From CAVSRC01 sp963798195 (GTDB lineage: Bacteria; Pseudomonadota; Alphaproteobacteria; Rhizobiales; Kaistiaceae), in the NCBI GenBank assembly GCA_963798195.1, contig CAWCSF010000008.1:62001-126000 (forward strand): DNA of 64,000 nt, written 5' to 3'. Of this stretch, positions 1 through 8,595 are shown piece by piece. Each line of letters starts with the position of its first letter. Position 1 is the stretch's first letter. The notes under the pieces are model-generated. The model had not been told where the DNA came from and did no database searches. It was given only the letters and a program-made list of their open reading frames with translations. The position numbers and the translations under genes were made by a program.

Positions 1-1
1 G

Positions 2-514
2 ATGATGGACATCGAGCAGCTCGTCGGCGCCGCGGCCGGCTTCAGCAAGGAGCGCGGTGACCAGCTCAAGGTCGCGTCGGTGGATTTCGTCGATAACGCG
101 CCGGGCGAAATTCCGGAGCCCGGCATCGTCAGCACGCTGCTGGGTCAGCTCGGCTACTTCGTCAATTCCTTCGCGGTCATCGTGCTCGCGATCATCGCGG
201 TTCTGTTCGGCCTCCGTCCCGCGGTGCGCGCCATTCTTGCCGCGCCGATTACGGCCGCAGCCGGTCGCATTCCGGCCCCCGGCGAAACCGGCCTGGAGGC
301 CGGCCCTGCCGCACCGGCCATCGCCAACGGCACCGGTGGCGCCGCCGTCGGTGATCACCACTTTGGCGAGGAGGCCAACCTCAATCTGATCGAGGACGTT
401 ACAAAGAAGATGAACCGCTCGCCGCAAAAGCGGCTGGAGCAGATCGTGGAGTACGACGAGGCGCAGGCCGTCGCGATTCTGCGCCAATGGTTGCACCAGG
501 ATGAGGCTGCCTGA
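2..514 (+). CDS. fliF: Flagellar M-ring protein FliF, C-terminal part
   Basis: FliF forms the MS ring of the flagellar basal body in the inner membrane. Only the last 170 residues are inside the window; the gene begins to the left. A single hydrophobic segment (FVNSFAVIVLAIIAVLFGL, roughly residues 52-70 of the visible part) is the second membrane helix. The tail from about residue 125 is the cytoplasmic FliG-binding end, with the family-like segment DVTKKMNRSPQKRLEQIVEY. The stop overlaps the next start as TGATG. The downstream motility genes support the call. Confidence 0.9.
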   Translation: MMDIEQLVGAAAGFSKERGDQLKVASVDFVDNAPGEIPEPGIVSTLLGQLGYFVNSFAVIVLAIIAVLFGLRPAVRAILAAPITAAAGRIPAPGETGLEAGPAAPAIANGTGGAAVGDHHFGEEANLNLIEDVTKKMNRSPQKRLEQIVEYDEAQAVAILRQWLHQDEAA

Positions 515-1137
515 TGACAGCGGCCGCGGCGCGCTTCCTGCCCCACTTCTCGTCCAGGGCGTTTCCGGGTTTCGAAACCGAGCAGCCATTCCGCTCGCTG
601 ACGGAAACGGAGATGGCAACGTCCAGTGACGGCGGTGGCGATCTGGTTCGGGCCGCGGTCGACGCGGCACTGACCCAGGCTCGAGCCGAATTCGAGGCTC
701 AGCGCTCTGCCGACCTCGTCGAGCATGAGCGGCAGATGGCGGAGCGGGAGCGACTATTTGCCGAGAACACCGCAGACGCTCTGTCCGCGCGCCTTTCCGC
801 CGGTCTTGGCGAGATCAACGACGCGGTCGGTCGTCACGTGGCGCGTATCATGGTTCGCTTCCTTGAACATGCCGTACGCCAGCGGTCTGTCAACGAATTG
901 TCCGAGACCGTTGCCGCCCTGCTCGCCGACGGTGGAGCGGCCCGCCTTACGGTGAGCGGCCCTGCCGATCTGGTCGATCGCCTGCGCGCATCCGCGATTC
1001 CCGCGAAGATGCCGGTGAACGCCATCGTTAGCGAAGCCGCCGACGTGACCGTCACGATCGACGACACGGTGATCGAGACGCGTATAGCGGCCTGGGTCGA
1101 GCAAGCGATCGCCGCGGTCGGGGATGGCGCCACATGA
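514..1137 (+). CDS. FliH-like flagellar assembly protein (tentative)
   Basis: This 207-residue soluble protein lies between fliF and motB and overlaps both neighbours (TGATG at the 5' end, ATGA at the 3' end), so it is probably co-translated with them. Residues about 45-90 are rich in Ala, Glu and Arg and look like a long helix or coiled coil. The rest is a compact alpha/beta-looking C-terminal region. FliH, the partner of the export ATPase FliI, has this architecture and size, but I see no diagnostic motif. The assignment rests on position and composition. An alternative is an uncharacterised flagellar protein specific to this order. Confidence 0.5.
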   Translation: MTAAAARFLPHFSSRAFPGFETEQPFRSLTETEMATSSDGGGDLVRAAVDAALTQARAEFEAQRSADLVEHERQMAERERLFAENTADALSARLSAGLGEINDAVGRHVARIMVRFLEHAVRQRSVNELSETVAALLADGGAARLTVSGPADLVDRLRASAIPAKMPVNAIVSEAADVTVTIDDTVIETRIAAWVEQAIAAVGDGAT

Positions 1138-2495
1138 CCGAGGCGAGCCACGGCCACGAACTCATCATCATCAAGCGTCACGAGGATGAGGAGCACGAGC
1201 ATCACAGCTCTGCCTGGAAGGTTGCCCACGCCGACTTCATGACGGCGATGATGGCCTTCTTCCTGATCATGTGGCTGATCAACGTCACCGACGATCAGGT
1301 ACGGAAAGGCATCTCGGAATATTTCAACCCGATCCATATGTCCCAGGGTTCGAGCGACCTTAAGGGTCTCAACAAGCCGGAGCCCGGAGAGGGCGATAAG
1401 GCATCCGCCAAGGGGCACAGCGACATCCCGCTGCCGGGCTCCGCGATGAACCTGCTGGAATTGTCGGCCGGGCATTCCGATAGCAAGAGCGTGAGCCCCG
1501 AACAGGCCGCTGCGGCGATGCAGGCCGCCGCCGAGGCGGCAGCGAAAATGGGCGAGGCTGCCAAGGCCGCCGGCGAAGGCGACAAGTCCGGCGCGGCCGA
1601 AGAAGGAGCGGCGAAGGGCCAGGGTGCGGACGGCGCGGCAGAAGGCGCCGCTACCGTCGACGAGCATGGGGCCTTTGCGGACCCATATGCCGTGCTGGCG
1701 AAGATCGCCGAAGAATACGCGGCGCAGAAAGCCAACGCCGCCGCGATCGCCGGCGACACGCGTGCCGCGGGCCGTGAGGGCGGCGCCGTTGATCGCGATC
1801 CCTTTGACCCGTCCTACTGGCAAACGGCGCCCCTGCCGGAGGCACGGGCAACGAACCCCGGTCCCGCCGGCACGGCCCAGGAAGTTCCGGGCGGGGCCGT
1901 GCCCGATGCTGCCGCGGTGACCGCCGAACCGGGGACCGCGGTCGCGGACATCGCCAACAACCCCGCGGCGGTTGCCCCTGCCGACGGGGCGGTCCCGGAG
2001 ACACCACCGGCCGGGAAGGCGGCCGCCGAAGCCGCCTCGAAGGCGCTTGCCGCCGACATAGAGCGGTCGGTTACAAGACTGATGCCGGCTGGCGCGTCAC
2101 CCGACCTGGCTGTTGCCGCCACCGCGGAAGGGATCAGCGTCAGCCTTACCGACGACGCCCGCTACAGCATGTTTCCGGTCGGTTCGGCGGTGCCTGACGC
2201 CAAGACAGTTCTTCTGCTCGGCGACATTGCCAAGGTTCTCTCGGCGCGGCCCGGCCAGATCGTCATCCGCGGATACACCGACGCCCGGCCGTTTCATTCC
2301 GCCGACTACGACAACTGGCGTCTCTCCGCCGCGCGCGCCCACATGGCCTACTACATGCTGACGCGGGGTGGGCTGCCCGAAGCCCGCGTTGACGCGATCG
2401 AGGGGCACGCCGATCGCGCCCTCAAGAATCCGGTCGAGCCCTTCGCCGCCGAAAACCGCCGCATTGAAATCCTGCTCAAGGAGAAGGCGCAATGA
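1134..2495 (+). CDS. motB: Flagellar motor stator protein MotB
   Basis: MotB is the peptidoglycan-anchored stator subunit that conducts protons with MotA. Residues 30-50 form the single transmembrane helix, including HADFMTAMMAFFLIMWL, where Asp34 is the expected proton-binding residue. About residues 90-325 are a long low-complexity Ala/Gly/Glu/Pro linker. Residues about 325-450 form the OmpA-like peptidoglycan-binding domain (IVIRGYTDARPF, NWRLSAARA, NRRIEILL). At 453 residues it is longer than enteric MotB because of the linker, as in rhizobia. It overlaps motC by ATGA. No motA is in the window. Confidence 0.95.
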   Translation: MTEASHGHELIIIKRHEDEEHEHHSSAWKVAHADFMTAMMAFFLIMWLINVTDDQVRKGISEYFNPIHMSQGSSDLKGLNKPEPGEGDKASAKGHSDIPLPGSAMNLLELSAGHSDSKSVSPEQAAAAMQAAAEAAAKMGEAAKAAGEGDKSGAAEEGAAKGQGADGAAEGAATVDEHGAFADPYAVLAKIAEEYAAQKANAAAIAGDTRAAGREGGAVDRDPFDPSYWQTAPLPEARATNPGPAGTAQEVPGGAVPDAAAVTAEPGTAVADIANNPAAVAPADGAVPETPPAGKAAAEAASKALAADIERSVTRLMPAGASPDLAVAATAEGISVSLTDDARYSMFPVGSAVPDAKTVLLLGDIAKVLSARPGQIVIRGYTDARPFHSADYDNWRLSAARAHMAYYMLTRGGLPEARVDAIEGHADRALKNPVEPFAAENRRIEILLKEKAQ

Positions 2496-4229
2496 CGTGC
2501 CGGCCACTCCTGCTCGCGACCGTTGCCATGCTCGCCTGCGCGGCACAGGCCTGCGCCGACCCGATGCAATTGACGCCGCCGGCCGCGTCGGCAGCTCCCG
2601 ACCAGCCGCTCGACTTCGTCCTGCGCCTGTTTGGCAATGATCCGCCACCGCCGCCACCCCCTCCGCCACCGGCGGCGACGGCCGATCCGATCAGCCTCGT
2701 GCCGCCAAAAGTGACACGGGCGAAGGTGGAGCGGCCGGCAGCGGCGCGGCTCACCGTCGCCGCAGCGCGCGTGCCGATGCCACGCCTGCGTCCGCCCATG
2801 CTCACCGGCGAAGTCGCTCGACTGCGGACGAGCGCCGACCCGGCAATCGCGCCCACAACGCCGTCAGCCATCGATATGACGACGACCGGCTCGGTCGGGC
2901 CGGCAAGTCCGGCCCCGACCACTCCGGTGCGTTTGGCCCAACAGCCGCCGCCGCCCCCGGCCGCCGTCGCACTCATACCGGAAACCGACAGCCTGCTGGG
3001 CGACCCCAGCAGTTTCGATCTTGGTCCGGATAAAGACATGGCGCCGAAGGCGCCGGAGCCATCTGCTATCGATGTGCCGGTCCCGGGCAAGCGCCCGCGC
3101 AGCACCTCGAAACCGGGCTACCAGGCGGTCACCAATGCTGAGCCCTACGAACTGGTGCGCAGCCTGCAATCGCTCCAGGACCGGATGGCGGAGGGCGACG
3201 TCGATGCGCTGAAGGCGCAAGGTCCACTCCGCGAGGAGATCGACCGGGTCTTCGCGGCCGCGGGCCCCGACACGTGGCAGGACCCGCGCAATGCGGAGGC
3301 CGCGGTGACCTACGTTCTGAGTGGCGGCTCGCCCGAAATCGTCAAGCGGCTGCTGACGCTGGATCCCAAGCCGGCCCTCGACGAGAATCTCATCTCCGGC
3401 GTGTACGAATATGCCCGCGGCAATCCCGATGTGGCGACGCCGCTGCTCACCGAAGTGGATCTGTCGAGCGTGCCGGTCAGCATGGCCGGGCAGGTCGCGA
3501 TCGCTCAATCTGCGCTCGTCGTCCAGACCGATCCGGTGAAGGCGATGAAAATTCTGGGCGTTGCCCGTCTGCTGGCTCCCGGGCACGCTAGTCGAAGAAG
3601 CGGCGATCCGCCGTCAGCTCTTCGTCGCCGATCAGCAGCGCGACGACGATGCGGTCCAGTCGTTGGCTCGGCAGTACCTCGATCGATTCCGCCACTCCGT
3701 CTACGCCGGCAATTTCCGTTCGCGGTTCGCCGCGGCGCTCAGCCACATGAAATCGATCGACAGCGAGAAGAGTTTCTCACGCCTCGACGACATGCTGGCC
3801 ATGGTTGAACCGGACGCGCGCTGCGAACTCTACCTGACAGTGGCGCTCGCCTCGACCGTCAACAACCGGCTGACGGCAGCACGCCTCGCGGCAGAGCGCG
3901 CCAGCGGTCTTGCCCTGGCGGGTTCGGTGCAGGAGGCGCGCGCGCGCCTCTACCACGCCGCTGCGCTCGCCGCCTTGCCGGCCGGCGTTGAGGCGGCCAG
4001 CGTCGATCTTGGCGGGCTCAAGCGTCCTCTTCTGAATCCAGCGGACAGCGACCTTTATGAGGTAGTCGACGCCACCATCAAGGGCGTTCGTTCCGGCACC
4101 GACCGCGCATCGATCACCGTCGCCGTGGCCGAGCCGCTGGGTGACGGCAGCATCGCGGATGAGCGTCCCGTGGTGAAACAGGCGCGCGACATCCTCGCCA
4201 AGACCGACGAACTGGTTGCCGCGAAATGA
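2492..4229 (+). CDS. motC: Periplasmic motility protein MotC, broken by a one-base frameshift
   Basis: MotC is a periplasmic protein of rhizobial motors that helps position MotB. The start overlaps motB as ATGA and is followed by a signal peptide (LLATVAMLACAAQACA). Next come ten consecutive prolines at about residues 52-61 and a proline-rich stretch to about residue 170, then the conserved helical domain. As printed, the frame breaks after ARLLAPG: CCCGGGCACG near 3578-3587 reads correctly only if one G of the GGG at 3581-3583 is removed. The protein then continues as GTLVEEAAIRRQLFVADQQ to the stop at 4229, 578 residues in all. The stop overlaps the next gene as ATGA. A sequencing error is the likeliest cause, though a real mutation cannot be excluded from this sequence. 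Confidence 0.85.
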
Positions 4230-5830
4230 TTGTGAGTCCCAACATCGGCGCCGCCAACGAAGTAACGGACGTGGCGCAGAACCGTAGCGCGCAAGGCAAG
4301 CAGCCGCGCGAAGGCGGTCTCTTTGCTGCGCTGTTCAAGCAGATCGCGTCCACGCTCGGCGACAAGGTCACGGATCAGAAGGGCGATGCCGGGCCAGCCG
4401 AAACACCGTCTCCGATGCGTCGGCAGGCAAATCTGGTCGACGGCGAGAAACGTGGGCGACCGATGCACAGGCATCACGGGGCGATGAGAGACCTTGACGC
4501 GCTCGATCCCCTCCCCAAAGACGCGCCACCGGCTTCCACGGCGGTTGTCACGACAAGCGACGCGACCGGGATGAGTGCGGTAGACGCATCGCCTCAACTG
4601 CATCTCTTTCCGGTTCCCGATGTCCCGACGATGCCATTCCCGGCCGCTGAAGCCGGCGAACACGCGGCGGACGCGGCGCGCACCATGCCGGCGCCGACCG
4701 GCGACAAGGGACTCGCAGCCGCAGGGAAACAGCCCTTGCCCGCGAACGTCGCCGGCACTGTCGCGCGCGCCGAAACGTCTTCGCCACGAGAGGTCGAGGC
4801 GCGGCAGGTCCGTTGGGTGTCGCACGCGCCGCTCGGCAGGGCCGCCGCCCACGTTGAAAAAAGCCCAATCGAACCCGGTGCCGCCCAACGGCTCCCCGTC
4901 ACGCCAACGCCGCCTGACTACATCGATCCGCCGCTCTCCAGCCAGCCGGTTGTCATCGAAGTCACCGAACGCCGGACGCACCTCCAGGTGGAGAAGCGCG
5001 CGCTGACGGCGACGCAGGGCGCAAATCCGGACATGGCGAAACCCCCGACGCAGGCTGCCAGCGCCGATGCCGATGCCGGCGAAGAAGGCGAGCAGCGTCT
5101 TGCGGCCCCCGTTCCCGATGCGCCCTTGGCGGACGAAGACCGGCCGGAGACACCTCCCGCGCGGCTCAACTTCCGCGCAATCGGCAAAGACGACCATCAA
5201 TCGCTCCCGCAAGTGAGCACCCCGGCGACACCACCCGCACTCGGCACGAACGGTCAGATCACGCCGCCGGCGTCGGCGCTGCCGTCCCTGGTCGTTCAGA
5301 CGATTTCCTCCGCGCTGCCTTCAGCTCCTGCCGCCGCCACGCCACACCCCGGCGTCGCGACCTCCGCGCCCCTGGATGTCGCCGCGCCTGCCGCGGTGCA
5401 GACCATGTCCGTCACGCTCGACACCGTCGAACACGGGTCGCTCGACATTCGCATGAGCATCAGCGGGTCCACCCTGACGCTGCATTTCAGGGCGGAGCGC
5501 GCAGAAACCGCCGAGCATCTCCGGCGTGAAGAGGCGGCTCTCGGCAGCCTGCTTCGGGATCACGGGTATGAGACGAGCGCCGTCCGCGTCGAGACGCGCC
5601 ACGCGGTCACCGCGACGAGTGACGTGCCCCGCGCCGACACGCAGGCGGGCAACGGCGGCGCGCCGGGCGGCGGATTTGCCGAACAGGGCGCTGGCCGTCA
5701 ACCCGCATCGACAACACCTCAGAACGGGCGACCCGAACAGGCACAAGGCTTCGACGGGCCCACGACTCCGAACACGGATAGCAATGCTCAGGTTCCTGCT
5801 AATCACGGCGCTGGCGGTCTGTACGTCTAG
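4226..5830 (+). CDS. fliK: Flagellar hook-length control protein FliK (rhizobial MotD)
   Basis: FliK measures hook length and switches the flagellar export gate. In rhizobia this gene, first named motD, lies directly after motC, as here. The protein has 534 residues. The long N-terminal part is a disordered Pro/Ala/Asp-rich ruler with little conservation. The compact C-terminal domain (about residues 390-460) contains SLDIRMSISGSTLTLHFRAE followed by HLRREEAALGSLLRDHGY, the expected FliK-type core. The tail is Gly/Asn/Gln-rich. Its last 47 bases overlap the start of the next gene. Confidence 0.85.
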   Translation: MIVSPNIGAANEVTDVAQNRSAQGKQPREGGLFAALFKQIASTLGDKVTDQKGDAGPAETPSPMRRQANLVDGEKRGRPMHRHHGAMRDLDALDPLPKDAPPASTAVVTTSDATGMSAVDASPQLHLFPVPDVPTMPFPAAEAGEHAADAARTMPAPTGDKGLAAAGKQPLPANVAGTVARAETSSPREVEARQVRWVSHAPLGRAAAHVEKSPIEPGAAQRLPVTPTPPDYIDPPLSSQPVVIEVTERRTHLQVEKRALTATQGANPDMAKPPTQAASADADAGEEGEQRLAAPVPDAPLADEDRPETPPARLNFRAIGKDDHQSLPQVSTPATPPALGTNGQITPPASALPSLVVQTISSALPSAPAAATPHPGVATSAPLDVAAPAAVQTMSVTLDTVEHGSLDIRMSISGSTLTLHFRAERAETAEHLRREEAALGSLLRDHGYETSAVRVETRHAVTATSDVPRADTQAGNGGAPGGGFAEQGAGRQPASTTPQNGRPEQAQGFDGPTTPNTDSNAQVPANHGAGGLYV

Positions 5831-6344
5831 CCTCGCCGCGTCTGGCGCGGCGGCGGCGAACGCCTGTGAAGGCGAGATGCATGCGGCGTCGGCCAAGTAC
5901 GACGTGCCAATCGGTGTATTGTACGCCGTCGGCCTCACCGAATCCGGCCACAAGGAGTCGCTCCAGCCTTATGCGATGAACATCGCAGGCAAGGCGTACT
6001 TCGCCAAGGGGATCGACGACGCCCTCGCGCGGTTCGGTCAGGCGCGTGCCGAGGGCATAGCGCTCATCGACATCGGCTGCATGCAGATCAACCACCATTT
6101 CCACGGCGAGCATTTCGCGTCGGTATCGAAGATGTTTGAGCCGCACGCCAACGTCGACTACGCCGCGCGCTTCCTGAAGGCCTTGCGTCAGCAAGAGGGC
6201 AGCTGGACGCTTGCAGTCGCGCGCTACCATGCCGGTCCCAACAACAATCCTGCACAGAAACGCTACGTCTGCGCGGTCATTACCAACATGGTTGCAACCG
6301 GTTTCGGCACCTGGACGGATGCCGCCCGAACGTTCTGCCAATAA
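5784..6344 (+). CDS. Secreted lytic transglycosylase of the flagellar operon
   Basis: This enzyme probably cuts peptidoglycan to let the flagellar rod pass through the periplasm. Starting at ATG 5784 gives a clean signal peptide (MLRFLLITALAVCTSS through an Ala-rich end) and a mature SLT-type domain. The catalytic Glu is in VGLTESGH, followed by the family element DIGCMQINHHFH and the C-terminal RYHAGPNNNPAQ. An upstream in-frame start would put a non-homologous Arg-rich stretch before the signal peptide, so I reject it. The gene overlaps fliK by 47 bases. In Sinorhizobium-type clusters an equivalent gene sits between motD and rem. Confidence 0.85.
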   Translation: MLRFLLITALAVCTSSLAASGAAAANACEGEMHAASAKYDVPIGVLYAVGLTESGHKESLQPYAMNIAGKAYFAKGIDDALARFGQARAEGIALIDIGCMQINHHFHGEHFASVSKMFEPHANVDYAARFLKALRQQEGSWTLAVARYHAGPNNNPAQKRYVCAVITNMVATGFGTWTDAARTFCQ

Positions 6345-6488
6345 GCGGGCCGCCTTGGTTAACCGGATCTTGCTCGATTCCGTAAAAGGCGGCACACCGG
6401 AAACGCCGATTTTTCATGCGCTTGCGGTAGTTTCCCTCGTCACAAGGACGTGGCGGGCGGGTTCAGTTCAGTGTCTCTCGATTCATCC

Positions 6489-6857
6489 ATGCCCATTCTC
6501 GTGGTCGACGACTATCAGACGGTCGTGCGGATCATGCGGCACCTGTTGCGCCAGGCCGGCTTCAACGAAGTCGACGAAGCCGCCGATGGCGAGGAAGCGC
6601 TGGAGAAGATGCGCCAGCGCCAGTACGGGCTGGTAATCTCCGATCTGCACATGGCGCCGGTCGATGGACTCGAACTCGTCAAGCAGGCGAAGGCCGACGA
6701 CGCACTGAAGGGCACGCCGATCATCCTGGTCAGCGCCGACGACATTCCCGATCATGCCGGCACAGCGAAAGAGGCGGGCGCCGCCGCCTACGTGCTGAAG
6801 CCCTTCGACGCGCAGACGCTGAAGGCACGCATCACCGCCGTACTCCAAGCGGCCTGA
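6489..6857 (+). CDS. Single-domain response regulator, CheY-like
   Basis: A stand-alone receiver domain of 122 residues from ATG 6489; GTG at 6450 or 6471 would add 13 or 6 residues. It carries the acidic pair (LVVDDYQ), the phosphoacceptor Asp in LVISDLHM, Ser in LVSADD at the Thr/Ser switch position, and the Lys in YVLKPF. All catalytic positions are therefore present. There is no output domain, so it probably acts by protein contact, for instance on the motor switch. It lies between the lytic transglycosylase and rem but is separated from both by about 150-180 bases, so it probably has its own promoter. The true chemotaxis cheY may be elsewhere. Confidence 0.8.
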   Translation: MPILVVDDYQTVVRIMRHLLRQAGFNEVDEAADGEEALEKMRQRQYGLVISDLHMAPVDGLELVKQAKADDALKGTPIILVSADDIPDHAGTAKEAGAAAYVLKPFDAQTLKARITAVLQAA

Positions 6858-7034
6858 TCCGGACTTCCCGATCCTCCAGACGTGTTGCTATCCCGGCGTA
6901 GGCGCCGGCGTCCCGACGCCGCGTTAGCGCTTCATTAACCATACCCACGCGAAAGTCACTCCGCCGCGAGTCGCATGCTTTGCCTAGTCCCGTGTCATTT
7001 GCGCTGGCGTCACAGAAGTTGAACTTCATGGGGC

Positions 7035-7787
7035 ATGGGGGCCTGCATGTATTTGCTTGTGGACGAGCGTCCGGAGGTTACGGATGCCTATGTCGCCTCG
7101 TTTCGTGGCGAAGGCATTGTCAGTTTGGGCCTTCACCCGACTGAATTCGGCGAATGGCTTCGCACCACGTCGCCGGCCGATATCGAAGCGGTTCAGAGCT
7201 GCCTGCTTGGCGACTTCGAGGCGCGGCCCGAATACCCTAGCCTCATACGTTCCCGCACCAACGCGCCCATCATCGCCCTCGCCGATATGCGCTCGCTGGA
7301 TGCGACTTTGGAACTCTTCACCGCCGGAATTGACGACGTCGTGCGCAAGCCGGTGCATGTGAAAGAGATCATGGCGCGCTCCGATGCCATCTGGCGCCGG
7401 ATCAACCATTCCAACCGTCAGATCAGTTCGAGCCGCCTGAAGATCTACTTCGACGGCCGCGACGTGGAAATCGACGGCGCGCCGCTGCCGCTGCCGCGCC
7501 GCGAGCGGCACATTCTCGAGTTTCTGGCCAAGAACGCGCACCGGCGCGTCACCAAGACTCAGATCTTCAACTCGGTCTACGGACTGTTCGAGGACAAGGT
7601 CGACGAGATCGTCATCGAGGGGCACGTTAGCAAACTCCGCAAGAAGCTGCGGCTCGAGCTTGGTATCGACGTCATCGATGCCAAACGTTATCTCGGCTAT
7701 CAGTTCGTAGGCTGTCCGCCTGAGGAGGACGTAGCGGCCTCACCCAAGGCCAGCGTAGCTGTCCCCAGGGTCGCCGAGCCCGCCTAA
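7035..7787 (+). CDS. rem: OmpR-type motility activator Rem
   Basis: Rem is an orphan transcription factor that activates flagellar genes during exponential growth in rhizobia. Residues 1-120 are a degenerate receiver domain: the acidic pocket is poor (LLVDERPEV) and no normal phosphoacceptor is apparent, as expected for Rem. Residues about 140-220 are an OmpR/PhoB winged helix (LPRRERHILEFLAKNAHRRV, then VIEGHVSKLRKKLR and RYLGYQF). The start could be ATG 7035 or ATG 7047; the latter gives the more typical N-terminus MYLLVDERPEV. The tail after VGCPPEE is unconserved. Its place after the motC-fliK operon matches Sinorhizobium. Confidence 0.88.
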   Translation: MGACMYLLVDERPEVTDAYVASFRGEGIVSLGLHPTEFGEWLRTTSPADIEAVQSCLLGDFEARPEYPSLIRSRTNAPIIALADMRSLDATLELFTAGIDDVVRKPVHVKEIMARSDAIWRRINHSNRQISSSRLKIYFDGRDVEIDGAPLPLPRRERHILEFLAKNAHRRVTKTQIFNSVYGLFEDKVDEIVIEGHVSKLRKKLRLELGIDVIDAKRYLGYQFVGCPPEEDVAASPKASVAVPRVAEPA

Positions 7788-7918
7788 GCGGAGTCCGGAA
7801 CGCGCGAGCCTTCGTCCGCCGATTCCCGGTGTCCTTCCGTCGAGCGGCCCGCGAGGGCCGTTTGGCTTGCTATGCTGCCTCGTCCGAATCGGACACGTAG
7901 CGAGACAGGGGCGGTTGC

Positions 7919-8587
7919 TTGAAACAGGCGAAGAAGCAGGCGGCGGACAAAGCGTCGACGGCCACCGCCAGCCGCAATCCCGAGCGCACCAAGGCAGCGA
8001 TCCTGGCGGCCGCGACCAGGTCGTTCGCCGAGGATGGGTTTGGCGGCGCCCGCGTCAACGACATTGCCGAACGCGCCGGCATCAACAAGCGCATGCTCTA
8101 CCACTACTTTGGCGACAAACAGGGTCTCTACTTGGCGGTGCTGGAGGAGGCCTACGCCGGCATCCGCTCGGCGGAAGCGGAACTGCATCTCGCCGACCGC
8201 GATCCCGAGGAGGCGATGCGCCACCTCACGTCATTCACCTGGAACTACTTTCTGGAGCACCCCGAGTTTCTCAGTCTCCTCAATACGGAGAACCTGCTCG
8301 GCGGAAAATACATCAGGACGTCGAAGCGCATCATCGCCCTGCACTCGCCGATGATCCAGCTCCTGCGCGACACGCTCGCGGCCGGCGTCAAGGCTCGCAA
8401 GTTCCGGCGCGGTATCGATCCGGTCGAGCTGTACATCAGCATCGCCAGCCTGGGCTTCTTCTACCTGTCAAATCGCTGGACGCTGTCCGCGATCTTCCGG
8501 CGCAACCTCACGACCAAGGAAGAGCTCGATCGCCGCGGCAAACACATCGTCGACGTGATCATGGCGTACCTGCGCGCCGCCGACTGA
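7919..8587 (+). CDS. TetR-family transcriptional regulator
   Basis: A 222-residue repressor-type protein. After a Lys/Ala-rich leader, residues about 24-70 form the TetR helix-turn-helix (AAILAAATRSFAEDGFGGAR, INKRMLYHYFGDKQGLY). The remainder is an all-helical ligand-binding and dimerisation region. It is read from a TTG codon preceded by a GACAGGGG ribosome site; no ATG is available upstream. It faces the glutaryl-CoA dehydrogenase gene tail to tail, with only 8 bases between the stops, so its target is not evident from position. Confidence 0.8.
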   Translation: MKQAKKQAADKASTATASRNPERTKAAILAAATRSFAEDGFGGARVNDIAERAGINKRMLYHYFGDKQGLYLAVLEEAYAGIRSAEAELHLADRDPEEAMRHLTSFTWNYFLEHPEFLSLLNTENLLGGKYIRTSKRIIALHSPMIQLLRDTLAAGVKARKFRRGIDPVELYISIASLGFFYLSNRWTLSAIFRRNLTTKEELDRRGKHIVDVIMAYLRAAD

Positions 8588-8595
8588 CTCGAGCG

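Noticed and set aside
3575..3590. Programmed frameshifting in motC and the other shifted genes
   Set aside because: The eight sites share no slippery motif or common stimulator, and none of the families is known for recoding.
6930..6945. CtrA binding site upstream of rem
   Set aside because: Only a single TTAA half-site is present; no TTAA-N7-TTAA pair was found there or before the CheY-like gene.
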